Shown piece by piece: positions 26,128 through 34,241 of a stretch of DNA of 59,082 bases (positions are counted from its first letter, which is position 1; the number at the start of each line of letters is the position of its first letter). Position numbers and translations under genes: made by a program. The stretch is from the NCBI GenBank assembly GCA_905235305.1, contig CAJOLC010000004.1, positions 1-59,082 of the forward strand. Direction: 5' to 3'. The notes under the pieces are model-generated. The model saw nothing but the letters and a program-made list of their open reading frames with translations, was not told where the DNA came from and ran no database searches. This DNA comes from an uncultured Bacteroidaceae bacterium (GTDB lineage Bacteria; Bacteroidota; Bacteroidia; Bacteroidales; Bacteroidaceae).

Positions 26128-27579
26128 CTAAATCTCTTCGAGCAAGGCTTTCAGGAAGATCCAGAACTTCGCTACTGACGGGATGTTGCATCTCTCGTCG
26201 GGCGTGTGGGGACTACGAAGGGTCGGACCGAAGCTGACGAGATCCATCTTGGGATACACGCTGCCAATGATGCTGCATTCTAATCCCGCGTGGCAGACCT
26301 CCACCTTTGCCTCCTCGCCGAACGTGCGGTGATACACGCCCACCATCTTTGCAACAATCGGGCTGTCGAAGTTGGGCTGCCAGGCGCCGTAATGCCCGCC
26401 GTACTCAATCTTCATGCCTGCCATCGAGAAACAGCTCTCCTGCATCTCCTGGATGTATTCCATCATTGTCTCGCTGCTCGAGCGTGCCAATATGAGGATG
26501 CTCGCGTCGCCATCGCCTATTTCCACGATGCCCAGGTTGGAACTTGTCTCGACGACGGAAGGGATGCTTGGTATGTTCCTCAGCACGCCGTCGTGACAAG
26601 CCATCAAGGCATCGACGAGGTTGTCCTGAATCTCTTCCGGCACCCGTCCGGAGGGCATTGCTGCCGACTCGACGGTCAGCGTGATGCCTTCCTCCACGCC
26701 ACGGAACTCGTCGCAGAAGACCTGCTGACAATAGTCGGCCAGCTCGCAGAAGTCGTCGTAGTTTTCAAGGGGAACGGTCATCACGACGGAAGCAGTTCTC
26801 GGTATGGCATTGCGCATGTTGCCGCCCTGCCAAGAGCAGAGACGGGCCTCGTCGTCGGCAATAGCCTGGCGTACGAAGCGGGCCATCAGCTTGTTGGCAT
26901 TGCCCCTGCCTTCGTTTATCTCCAGTCCGCTGTGCCCGCCTCTCAAGCCGCGGAGCGAGACTTTTACTGCGATGTCGCCTTCCTCGAGGTCTGCCTCCTT
27001 GTACTTCATCGTGGCATTGATGTTGATGCCACCAGCCGAGCCGATGACGAACTCGCCCATCGTCTCGTTGTCTATGTTGAGAAGTATGTCGCCTTTAAGC
27101 GTCTCGGCAGAGAGGTTTTTCACTCCATACATGCCGGTTTCCTCGTTGGCCGTGATGAGTGCTTCAAGGGGACCGTGCTTGATGTCCTGACTTTCCATGA
27201 CAGCCATGATGGCAGCCACGCCCATTCCATCGTCGCTTCCGAGCGTCGTGCCCTTTGCCTTCACCCAGTCTCCGTCGATATACGTCTCGATTGGATCCGT
27301 CTCGAAGTTGTGTGTGCTCTCTTCAATCTTCTGGGGCACCATGTCCATGTGCGCCTGCAGAACGGCGCAGGGACGGTCTTCCTTGCCAGGAGTGGCAGGC
27401 TTTCTCATCACGATGTTGTCGGCTTCATCCTTGAAAGCCTCAATGCCATGCTCTCGCGCCCAGTCGAGCAAGAAGTGGTGAATCTTCTCGAGATGTCCGC
27501 TGGGGCGCGGCACCTGCGTAAGCAGATAGAAATTACTCCATACAGCCTGGGGGTCGAGATCCTTAATAAGCTTTTCCAT
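26128..27579 (-). CDS. pepD: Aminoacyl-histidine dipeptidase (PepD, M20 family)
   Basis: The 483-residue cytosolic metallopeptidase matches PepD throughout: MEKLIKDLDPQAVWSNFYLL, RPSGHLEKIHHFLLDWA, AVLQAHMDMVPQK (first zinc histidine and aspartate), TTLGSDDGMGVAAIMAV (bridging aspartate) and ITANEETGMYGVKNL (catalytic glutamates). RGLRGGHSGLEINEGRGNAN lies in the lid domain. PepD hydrolyses Xaa-His dipeptides such as carnosine. The length is typical. The large fusion gene follows on the same strand after about 115 bp in which I see no promoter, so both may be on one transcript. A TACTTTTG -7 element lies at 27624-27631. Confidence 0.94.
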   Translation of the reverse strand: MEKLIKDLDPQAVWSNFYLLTQVPRPSGHLEKIHHFLLDWAREHGIEAFKDEADNIVMRKPATPGKEDRPCAVLQAHMDMVPQKIEESTHNFETDPIETYIDGDWVKAKGTTLGSDDGMGVAAIMAVMESQDIKHGPLEALITANEETGMYGVKNLSAETLKGDILLNIDNETMGEFVIGSAGGININATMKYKEADLEEGDIAVKVSLRGLRGGHSGLEINEGRGNANKLMARFVRQAIADDEARLCSWQGGNMRNAIPRTASVVMTVPLENYDDFCELADYCQQVFCDEFRGVEEGITLTVESAAMPSGRVPEEIQDNLVDALMACHDGVLRNIPSIPSVVETSSNLGIVEIGDGDASILILARSSSETMMEYIQEMQESCFSMAGMKIEYGGHYGAWQPNFDSPIVAKMVGVYHRTFGEEAKVEVCHAGLECSIIGSVYPKMDLVSFGPTLRSPHTPDERCNIPSVAKFWIFLKALLEEI

Positions 27580-27623
27580 GTCCTTTCGTTTTTATAGTTG
27601 TGTTGTTTTATGTCTTTGCAAAG

Positions 27624-27631
27624 CAAAAGTA
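27624..27631 (-). promoter_or_regulatory. -7 element TACTTTTG for pepD
   Basis: Reads TACTTTTG on the minus strand, 45 bp before the pepD start at 27579. No convincing TTTG at the expected distance upstream. Confidence 0.6.
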
Positions 27632-27775
27632 CAAAATATATTTTAATTTGCAGCCTTCAATTCTCATTTATTATCGGCGAATTATGAATTATTAAACATT
27701 TTTGCCAATAGTTTACGAAAAAAGAAGAACCGCCTCGCTGAGGGTCACCACCCCCAAGATGTCGGCGATGCTGAC

Positions 27776-27854
27776 GCGACACGTCCCTCCCCCAAAAGGG
27801 ACGCGTCCCTCTCGCCAGCGCGACACGTCCCTTCCGCCAACGCGACGCGTCCCT
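27776..27854. repeat. 22-bp-period array F (four units)
   Basis: Cores GCGACACGTCCCT (27776), GGGACGCGTCCCT (27798), GCGACACGTCCCT (27820) and GCGACGCGTCCCT (27842) are exactly 22 bp apart, with 10-bp GC-rich joins that vary. It lies in the 27632-28103 gap between divergent pepD and comF. The rest of that gap is AT-rich on the pepD side and otherwise shows no features. Confidence 0.93.
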
Positions 27855-28103
27855 CTGACTGACCTGACTTCTCCCAGGGCTGTTGTTGACATGAGAAGCA
27901 TGCTTTTTCCTATTCTCTTGCGAGAAAGGAAGATTATTCATAAATTTGCAGGCGAGAATTCAAAATAACTATGGAGAAACCCACTTTCAATAACAGTCAC
28001 GCGGCTCAGCGCATTCACCGTTTCGACACACATCATTTTTCGACCAAAGGACACTGAAAGGAACGCCCTGCACATTATATAATATATAAAAACGCGCGCG
28101 AGG

Positions 28104-28790
28104 ATGAACATTATGTCTGACCTGAGGGAACTGCTGCTGCCGAGGCTCTGCCCTGTATGCGGCAAGCTGCTGATGCAGAGTGAAGACGTGATGTGTGCCT
28201 TCTGCGCCATCGGACTGCCACGACTTCTCACCCCACATGTCGACGACAATCACATGCTTCGTACCGTCTGGAGCAAAGCCGACATCAAACAATCCACGAC
28301 CTTCATCCGCTACAATCACCACTCCCCCTACCACAACCTGGTCATCGAGTTCAAATTCCACGGCAAGAGCGACCTCGCCATCAAGCTGGGCAGATGGGCC
28401 GCGATGGAAGCCCAGAGACAAGACTTCTGGCAAGGCGTCGACGCACTCGTGCCGGTTCCTCTCACCACATGGCGCCGCCTCAGACGTGGATACAACCAGG
28501 CAGAAAAGATCGCCCAGGGAATGTCTGAAGTGACCGGACTGCCCGTGCTGAATCTGCTCAGGCGGACAAAGAACAGAAAACCACAGTCGACACTCAAGGG
28601 CGAAGCTCGCATCAAGAATGCAGAAGGCATCTACAAGGCGTCCGTCCCCACCGAATGGCGAGGGAAACGACTCGTCCTCATTGATGACGTCATGACGACC
28701 GGCTCGACACTCGCCAACTGTGCTCTCGCCATCCAAAGTGCCGACAAAAGTGCAGAAATATGCATCTTCCCGTTGTGTTATGCGGGATAA
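28104..28790 (+). CDS. comF: ComF family amidophosphoribosyltransferase-like protein
   Basis: The 228-residue protein starts with a four-cysteine zinc finger (LCPVCGKLL, MCAFCAIG). A ComF core follows: YHNLVIEFKFHGKSDLA, LVPVPLTTWRRLRRGYNQAE, LLRRTKNRKPQSTLKGEARI. The phosphoribosyl-pyrophosphate loop is RLVLIDDVMTTGSTL. ComF proteins take part in DNA uptake or other single-strand DNA handling in naturally competent bacteria; elsewhere the exact role is unsettled. Two starts are possible, 28104 and 28113 (MSDLRELLLP); the second is closer to the family N-terminus. Array F lies upstream, and a gdhA promoter separates it from the next gene. Confidence 0.9.
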   Translation: MNIMSDLRELLLPRLCPVCGKLLMQSEDVMCAFCAIGLPRLLTPHVDDNHMLRTVWSKADIKQSTTFIRYNHHSPYHNLVIEFKFHGKSDLAIKLGRWAAMEAQRQDFWQGVDALVPVPLTTWRRLRRGYNQAEKIAQGMSEVTGLPVLNLLRRTKNRKPQSTLKGEARIKNAEGIYKASVPTEWRGKRLVLIDDVMTTGSTLANCALAIQSADKSAEICIFPLCYAG

Positions 28791-28833
28791 CGTGACAAAA
28801 AGTGACCTTTTATTTATTTTTCCTTACAAAAAG

Positions 28834-28864
28834 TTGCATGATTGCGCTTTTTGATGTACTTTTG
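28834..28864 (+). promoter_or_regulatory. Promoter TTG-N20-TACTTTTG for gdhA
   Basis: TTG at 28834-28836 and TACTTTTG at 28857-28864 are 20 bp apart, a good Bacteroidota match. They lie about 60 bp before the gdhA ATG at 28923. Confidence 0.82.
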
Positions 28865-28922
28865 CAGACGGATAACATACAATGTAACCTTAAGCTTAAT
28901 TTAATCTATCTTTATTTCAACT

Positions 28923-30263
28923 ATGGACGCAAAGAAAGTTTTAGAAGACCTGAAGAGACGCTTCCCCAATGAACCGGAGTATCATCAGGCAGTAGAAGAG
29001 GTGCTTGGAACAATCGAAGAAGAGTACAACAAGCATCCCGAGTTTGAAAAGGTGAACCTCATCGAGCGCCTTTGTATCCCCGACCGTGTATACCAGTTCC
29101 GTGTAACATGGATGGACGACAAGGGACAAATCCAGACGAACATGGGCTACCGCATCCAGCACAACAATGCCATCGGCCCGTACAAAGGCGGCATCCGCTT
29201 CCACAGAAGCGTGAACCTCGGCATCCTGAAGTTCCTGGCTTTCGAACAGACCTTCAAAAACTCACTGACCACTCTGCCCATGGGTGGCGGCAAGGGCGGT
29301 TCCGACTTCAGCCCACGCGGCAAGAGCAACGCCGAAGTAATGCGCTTCTGCCAAGCCTTCATGCTTGAACTGACTCGCCACATCGGCCCGGACGTCGACG
29401 TTCCTGCAGGCGACATCGGCGTAGGCGGCCGTGAAGTAGGCTTCATGTTCGGCATGTACAAGAAGCTGACACGCGAATACAGCGGCGTGCTGACAGGTAA
29501 GGGACTCGAGTTCGGCGGTTCGCTGATCCGTCCTGAAGCAACAGGTTACGGCACAGTATACTTCCTCCGTGCCATGCTCAAGACAAAGGGCGACAGCGTT
29601 GAGGGCAAGAAGGTGCTCATCTCTGGTGCCGGCAACGTGGCTCAGTACGCAGCCGAGAAGGTGCTTCAGCTGGGTGGCAAGGTAATGACTATGTCCGACT
29701 CCGACGGCTACATCTATGATCCCGACGGAATCGACCGTGCTAAACTCGACTACATCATGGAGCTGAAGAACGTCTACCGCGGACGTATCAAGGAATATGT
29801 CGACAAATATCCTACAGCTAAATACGTCGGCGACGGTGCAAAGCCTTGGTTCGAGAAGGCAGACATCGCCCTGCCTTGTGCCACACAAAACGAGCTGAAC
29901 GAGGAGCAGGCAAAAGCTCTGGTTGCCAACGGCGTGATTGCCGTAGCAGAAGGTGCCAACATGCCCAGCACTCCCGGCGCAATCCGCGTCTTCCAGGATG
30001 CAAAGATTCTCTACTCTCCCGGTAAGGCATCGAATGCCGGCGGCGTAAGCGTCAGCGGTCTTGAGATGTCTCAGAACAGCGAGCGACTCAGCTGGAGCGC
30101 AGAGGAAGTTGATGCCAAGCTGCTCTGGATTATGGAGAACATCCACGAGAACTGCGTGAAGTATGGTACTGAGTCTGATGGTTACGTCAACTATGTGAAG
30201 GGTGCCAACGTGGCAGGCTTCATGAAGGTTGCCAAGGCCATGATGGCACAGGGCATCGTATAG
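28923..30263 (+). CDS. gdhA: NADP-type glutamate dehydrogenase
   Basis: The 446-residue length and motifs match hexameric class I GDH: RVTWMDDKGQIQTNMGYRIQ, YKGGIRFHRSVNLGILKFLA, TLPMGGGKGGSDFSPRGKS (with the catalytic-site lysines), DVDVPAGDIGVGGREVGFMF and a Rossmann GAGNVAQYAAEKV. It interconverts 2-oxoglutarate plus ammonia and glutamate and is the main ammonia-assimilation enzyme in Prevotella-like bacteria. NADP preference is inferred from subfamily likeness. The gene stands alone with its own promoter. A GC-rich repeat (30266-30296) follows the stop, then a terminator hairpin. Confidence 0.95.
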   Translation: MDAKKVLEDLKRRFPNEPEYHQAVEEVLGTIEEEYNKHPEFEKVNLIERLCIPDRVYQFRVTWMDDKGQIQTNMGYRIQHNNAIGPYKGGIRFHRSVNLGILKFLAFEQTFKNSLTTLPMGGGKGGSDFSPRGKSNAEVMRFCQAFMLELTRHIGPDVDVPAGDIGVGGREVGFMFGMYKKLTREYSGVLTGKGLEFGGSLIRPEATGYGTVYFLRAMLKTKGDSVEGKKVLISGAGNVAQYAAEKVLQLGGKVMTMSDSDGYIYDPDGIDRAKLDYIMELKNVYRGRIKEYVDKYPTAKYVGDGAKPWFEKADIALPCATQNELNEEQAKALVANGVIAVAEGANMPSTPGAIRVFQDAKILYSPGKASNAGGVSVSGLEMSQNSERLSWSAEEVDAKLLWIMENIHENCVKYGTESDGYVNYVKGANVAGFMKVAKAMMAQGIV

Positions 30264-30265
30264 AA

Positions 30266-30296
30266 AGCCCCCTCCCCGCTCCCCCTTGGGGGAGTG
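30266..30296. repeat. GC-rich interspersed hairpin repeat, copy 2
   Basis: AGCCCCCTCCCCGCTCCC followed by CCTTGGGGGAGTG, directly after the gdhA stop codon. Nearly identical to 30532-30563 and close to 11207-11238. Confidence 0.8.
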
Positions 30297-30310
30297 CTCT
30301 TAGGAAGATA

Positions 30311-30346
30311 AAAAGGAAGCCTCCACATTGTGGGGGCTTTCTTATT
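30311..30346 (+). terminator. Terminator hairpin after gdhA
   Basis: AAGCCTCC (30317-30324) pairs with GGGGGCTT (30332-30339), and a TTTCTTATT tail follows. A's on the left side would also let it end minus-strand transcripts from the GH43 gene. Confidence 0.65.
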
Positions 30347-30368
30347 GTATCCAGTAAGTCTCAAGTTA

Positions 30369-31379
30369 TCAACCCTTAACTCTTTTGTGTACCCATCCGT
30401 CTTTCCCTATTTCGAGGCGGAAGAGGACGGCTTTGCGACCCTCTTTGTAGCAGTTCCAGTAGTAGGCGTGGCAGAGATAGTACATCTCACCTTTGGGCGT
30501 GCGTACCATCGTGCCATGACCACAGCTCTGGAGCCCCCTCCCCGCTCCCCCTTTGTGGGAGTGCCTCTTATTCGGCGAGTCGGAGAGAGGTTCTCCCTCC
30601 AATATTGGATTCCCTTCGTACTTCTCCCACGGGCCTTCGATGCTATGGCTGCGAGCCACGCTGACGGCATAGTCGCTCTTCGGTGAACAACAGTCGCGGA
30701 TGCTGTAAAGCAGATACCACCAATCGCCGTCCTTGAAGACACATTGTCCCTCCATTCCTTGCCGCTCATCATCGCGAAGCAGCATGAATGGCTCGCCTTC
30801 AAGGTGCAGACCATCGGCACTCAACTTTTGGCAAAGCAGTTCGATGGGACGTTTGCTGGGGTCGAGACCATAAGCCTTCCAAGTGATGTAGAGCTGGTCT
30901 CCATCACGAAAGACAAAGGCATCGATGGCTTCGTTGGTGGTTCGGACAAGCGGTCCGTAATCGACGAACTTCCCTTCTGGTCCATCAGCCATTGCCACTC
31001 CGACGCAACTGGTACTATCGCTCTTTTGCCGAGCCGTGTAGTAGCACATAATCTTGCCGTCGAGTTCGAAGAGTTCAGGGGCCCAGAAGCTGCCACAAGT
31101 CCATTCAGGCCACTCGTCGAAGATGAATCCCATCGGTTCCCAAGTCCGCAAGTCCTTCGAACGATAGCGCTGGTAGGCTTGCCGTCTATTGCCAGAAGTG
31201 GCTGCGGCATAATAGGTCTTGCCAACACGAATGACAGAAGGGTCTGGAGCATCAGCATCGATGACGGGATTCTTAATCCCGGCTTTAGCAGTTTTTAGAG
31301 AACGCGAACTGGCTGTGGTTGGGCATAGCAAACCGAAAAGCAAGAGCAATGCGAAGGAAAGAAGGTGGAAGTGTCTCAT
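30369..31379 (-). CDS. Secreted GH43 family glycosidase with a repeat-derived insertion
   Basis: Starts at MRHFHLLSFALLLLFGLLCP (signal peptide), 336 residues. The five-blade propeller of GH43 is evident: VIDADAPDPSVIRVGKTYYA (catalytic base aspartate), CGSFWAPELFELDGK, EAIDAFVFRDGDQLYITWKA (second aspartate) and ERQGMEGQCVFKDGDWWYLL (acid glutamate). These enzymes remove arabinose, xylose or related side chains; the exact linkage is not readable. The region 30532-30563 is a GC-rich mobile repeat read in frame as HKGGAGRGLQS, just before the conserved CGHGTMVRTPKGEMYYL. The loop should be tolerated, but activity is uncertain. A -7 box TATCTTTG is at 31402-31409. Confidence 0.85.
   Translation of the reverse strand: MRHFHLLSFALLLLFGLLCPTTASSRSLKTAKAGIKNPVIDADAPDPSVIRVGKTYYAAATSGNRRQAYQRYRSKDLRTWEPMGFIFDEWPEWTCGSFWAPELFELDGKIMCYYTARQKSDSTSCVGVAMADGPEGKFVDYGPLVRTTNEAIDAFVFRDGDQLYITWKAYGLDPSKRPIELLCQKLSADGLHLEGEPFMLLRDDERQGMEGQCVFKDGDWWYLLYSIRDCCSPKSDYAVSVARSHSIEGPWEKYEGNPILEGEPLSDSPNKRHSHKGGAGRGLQSCGHGTMVRTPKGEMYYLCHAYYWNCYKEGRKAVLFRLEIGKDGWVHKRVKG
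30532..30563. repeat. GC-rich interspersed repeat inside the GH43 coding region, copy 3
   Basis: AGCCCCCTCCCCGCTCCC then CCTTTGTGGGAGTG. Same element as after gdhA 270 bp away, here translated in the minus direction without breaking the frame. Confidence 0.85.
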
Positions 31380-31401
31380 CTCATATTTACCATTTCTTCT
31401 G

Positions 31402-31409
31402 CAAAGATA
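31402..31409 (-). promoter_or_regulatory. -7 element TATCTTTG for the GH43 gene
   Basis: TATCTTTG on the minus strand, 22 bp before the chosen start at 31379, which supports that start over the longer upstream frame. Confidence 0.6.
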
Positions 31410-31452
31410 GGAAAAACATTGAAGATGAAGATTAAAGATTGGAGATTTTTCG

Positions 31453-31460
31453 TATCTTTG
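31453..31460 (+). promoter_or_regulatory. -7 element TATCTTTG for the first PAP2 gene
   Basis: TATCTTTG 18 bp before the ATG at 31479. It lies inside the longer upstream open frame and so argues for the 31479 start. Confidence 0.65.
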
Positions 31461-31478
31461 CACAAAATAATAAGCATC

Positions 31479-33152
31479 ATGTCAAGATATCTTTCCCTCC
31501 TACTCCTCTTGTTGGCATCGCTTCAAGCCTTTGCCATCGACACAAAAGTGCCCGAACTGCATTGGACCTTGCCGACAACCCTTGAAGGCATTCGTCAGGA
31601 ACGCGCCAACCTAAAGATAACGGAAGAACCAATGCCCGTCTCGATTATGTGTCAAAGACATTATAATATGGATTTGCAGGACGAAGCAGTCGATGTGAAC
31701 AAGCCCGAAAGGTATTGGACAGTGAAGCGCGACATGACTCTTGCCAGTGTGCCATACTTGACGCTTGGTATCGCTCTTCATGCAGTAAAGAGAGATGTGC
31801 GAAAGGTCAACAACGACATCAACGAAGGCTTCCACAACAGAGCCGACGACTACATCCAATACTCGCCTATGCTGCTCACTTGGGGTTTGAAAGCAGCAGG
31901 TTACGAAGGACGCTCGCAATGGGGACGCTTGCTGGCAAGCAACGCCTTCTCAGCCGTCATTATGGCTGGCTTGGTCAATGGCATCAAGTATTCTGCAGCA
32001 GAAGAAAGACCTGACGGTTCCACCTCGAACTCCTTCCCTTCTGGTCACACCGCAACGGCTTTCATGGCTGCCACAATCTTGCATAAAGAGTATGGCTTGA
32101 CGCGCAGTCTTTGGTATAGCGTGGGGGGGTATGCTGTGGCTACAGGAATCGGTGCTTTTCGCGTGATGAACAACAGGCATTGGGTAAGCGACGTGATGAC
32201 GGGAGCCGGTATTGGCATCCTCTCGACAGAATTGGGCTATGCTCTCTCCGACCTGATTTTCAAGGACAAGTACACTTTGCGCAAAGAGATGGAAGGCCTG
32301 AACGACCTGAGCGAGCATCCATCGTTCTTCTCGCTTCAAGCTGGAGTGGGCATCATGATGGGACATAAAGGCGTACCCGACGAACTGATTGCTGCAGGTG
32401 GACCTAGTAGCCTCAAGCATGGCATCAGTTCCGTCATTGCTGCAGAAGCGGCATATTTCCTGAATCCTTATGTCGGCTTGGGTTTGAGGGCTCGCATCAA
32501 CAGCACGGCTGTTACGCCAAGATGGGATGGCATCGATGATGTCTGGACTTCAGGTTTGATTCATTACGACCCAGTTACTAACCAATACGCACATCCCGAC
32601 CCATTCGATGCCAACTATAAGCACAGCACTACCACTCATAAAGACCAGCTCTCGAGTTTCGACGTGATGGGGGGTGTCTATGGTCAGTTGCCCTTAAATA
32701 AAAGGATGAGTCTAGGCGGGAAACTGCTCTTCGGACATCGTCAGTCGGGCGATATCTGGTATATGGCGAATTTCTCGGGAAATGATGATTATGAGGACCA
32801 GTTGATGGGCTTCCTGAATGAACTGACCAAGGTTGACGAGAAGAAGGACATCAATACCTACGATCGCATTCAGGCCATAAATCTGGATGGCCGAGGCAGT
32901 TTCATTTTCGGCACGGGAATCTGCTTCTCATACGCTCTGAAGCATAATATTGTGTGGCGAGTAGGTCTTGATTACGACTTTACTCGTTCCCGTTACGACT
33001 ACGACTACCACAGCATCAGCCTAACAGACATGGCCAACCATTACCTCCTTTATGGTGAGGCCGATGACGACTCGGGAATAGAGCAGGAAGGAAGTTTCCA
33101 CCGCAACTTGCATCAACTCACACCCCACTTTGGCATCTGCTTCAGTTTCTGA
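31479..33152 (+). CDS. PAP2 phosphatase with C-terminal beta-barrel-like region (paralog 1)
   Basis: 557 residues from MSRYLSLLLLLLASLQAFAI (signal peptide). The full PAP2 triad is present: KYSAAEERP (KX6RP), NSFPSGHTATAF and RVMNNRHWVSD (RX5HX3D), within hydrophobic segments at about residues 85-240. After about 270 the protein becomes a series of alternating beta strands (YVGLGLRARINSTAV, RMSLGGKLLFGHRQ, IVWRVGLDYDFTRS) ending in LTPHFGICFSF, a phenylalanine end typical of outer-membrane barrels. PAP2 enzymes dephosphorylate lipids such as undecaprenyl diphosphate or lipid A. The barrel-like tail suggests outer-membrane location, by inference. A related gene is at 50547-51857. Confidence 0.85.
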   Translation: MSRYLSLLLLLLASLQAFAIDTKVPELHWTLPTTLEGIRQERANLKITEEPMPVSIMCQRHYNMDLQDEAVDVNKPERYWTVKRDMTLASVPYLTLGIALHAVKRDVRKVNNDINEGFHNRADDYIQYSPMLLTWGLKAAGYEGRSQWGRLLASNAFSAVIMAGLVNGIKYSAAEERPDGSTSNSFPSGHTATAFMAATILHKEYGLTRSLWYSVGGYAVATGIGAFRVMNNRHWVSDVMTGAGIGILSTELGYALSDLIFKDKYTLRKEMEGLNDLSEHPSFFSLQAGVGIMMGHKGVPDELIAAGGPSSLKHGISSVIAAEAAYFLNPYVGLGLRARINSTAVTPRWDGIDDVWTSGLIHYDPVTNQYAHPDPFDANYKHSTTTHKDQLSSFDVMGGVYGQLPLNKRMSLGGKLLFGHRQSGDIWYMANFSGNDDYEDQLMGFLNELTKVDEKKDINTYDRIQAINLDGRGSFIFGTGICFSYALKHNIVWRVGLDYDFTRSRYDYDYHSISLTDMANHYLLYGEADDDSGIEQEGSFHRNLHQLTPHFGICFSF

Positions 33153-33154
33153 TT

Positions 33155-33973
33155 TTAGTATGACTCCTCTTCGCTGGGAAAGTCTTTGGCTTTAACGTCG
33201 GTGACATACTGCCCCACGGCATCAGTGATGATGGTCTGCAGGTCGGCATATCGGCGGAGGAACTTGGGCGAGAAGCCTTTGTTCATGCCCAGCATGTCGT
33301 GAACGACCAAGACTTGGCCGTCGGCCTGTCCGGCTCCTATGCCGATGACGGGCACACTGACCTGTTCGCAGACCCTCTTTGTCAGGGCTGCTGGTATCTT
33401 TTCAAGCACGATGGCAAAGCAACCTAAGTCGCTGAGCAGTTTGGCATCGCTGACAAGCTTCTCGGCTTCTGCTTCTTCCTTGGCTCGGACGGCATATGTG
33501 CCGAACTTGTTTATGCTTTGGGGCGTCAGTCCGAGATGCCCCATCACGGGGATGCCTGCATCAAGGATGGCACGGATCGTGTCGTGAATCTCGACGCCAC
33601 CTTCGAGTTTGAGGGCATCGCAACCGCTCTCCTGCATGATGCGGATAGCATTCTTCACGCCCTCCGTCGCATTTACTTGATAGGTTCCAAAAGGCATGTC
33701 GCAAACCACGAGAGCACGCTTCACGCCTCGCACCACGCTGCGTGCGTGATATATCATCTGGTCCAGGGTGATAGGCAAGGTAGTCATGTTGCCTGCCATC
33801 ACGTTGCTGGCGCTGTCGCCCACCAAGATGATGTCGATGCCAGCCTGATCCACAATCTGAGCCATCGTGTAGTCATAGGATGTAAGCATAGCAATCTGCT
33901 GCCCTTGCTTCTTCATTTCAATGAGACGGTGAGTCGTCACCTTACGTGTATCGTCTACTAAATAACCTGCCAT
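33155..33973 (-). CDS. panB: 3-methyl-2-oxobutanoate hydroxymethyltransferase
   Basis: Taken from [20 protein letters not shown], giving 272 residues, the normal PanB length; in-frame ATGs up to 34063 would add an atypical tail. Motifs are clear: [62 protein letters not shown] and [20 protein letters not shown]. It transfers a hydroxymethyl group from methylene-tetrahydrofolate to 2-oxoisovalerate, the first step to pantothenate and CoA. It converges with the PAP2 gene (2 bp apart) and is divergent from the AddA-like gene. A TACCTTTG -7 element at 34184-34191 would give a leader of about 200 nt. Confidence 0.94.
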   Translation of the reverse strand: MAGYLVDDTRKVTTHRLIEMKKQGQQIAMLTSYDYTMAQIVDQAGIDIILVGDSASNVMAGNMTTLPITLDQMIYHARSVVRGVKRALVVCDMPFGTYQVNATEGVKNAIRIMQESGCDALKLEGGVEIHDTIRAILDAGIPVMGHLGLTPQSINKFGTYAVRAKEEAEAEKLVSDAKLLSDLGCFAIVLEKIPAALTKRVCEQVSVPVIGIGAGQADGQVLVVHDMLGMNKGFSPKFLRRYADLQTIITDAVGQYVTDVKAKDFPSEEESY

Positions 33974-34183
33974 ATATAGTTTAGAATTTAAAGGTCCTTT
34001 CCTGAAGTTTCCTTTTATAGATTTCGTGTCTGTCTTATTCTTAAGTGCCGTTTCGAAAACCAACTCTGGGCGTCGTCTATTCCCCTATAGGACGTTTGGC
34101 GACATTCTCAAGTACAGGTGCCTGCGGAGCCAGTTTCTCTGTTATTTTCTGTTAACTGCGAAAGGAATTCGTCTTCAGCGCTG

Positions 34184-34212
34184 CAAAGGTACAACTATTT
34201 TTTGTATCTTTG
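34184..34212. promoter_or_regulatory. Divergent -7 elements between panB and the AddA-like gene
   Basis: TACCTTTG on the minus strand (34184-34191) for panB and TATCTTTG on the plus strand (34205-34212) for the helicase gene, 13 bp apart back to back. The rest of the 33974-34241 gap has one CCCCTATAGG dyad near 34083. Confidence 0.65.
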
Positions 34213-34241
34213 CATACAAAAGAACGAAAAACGGCTTTTTT

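Noticed and set aside
34080..34092. Single CCCCTATAGG dyad resembling the 7859 core
   Set aside because: One copy only, no periodic neighbour; kept as a note under the panB/AddA gap.
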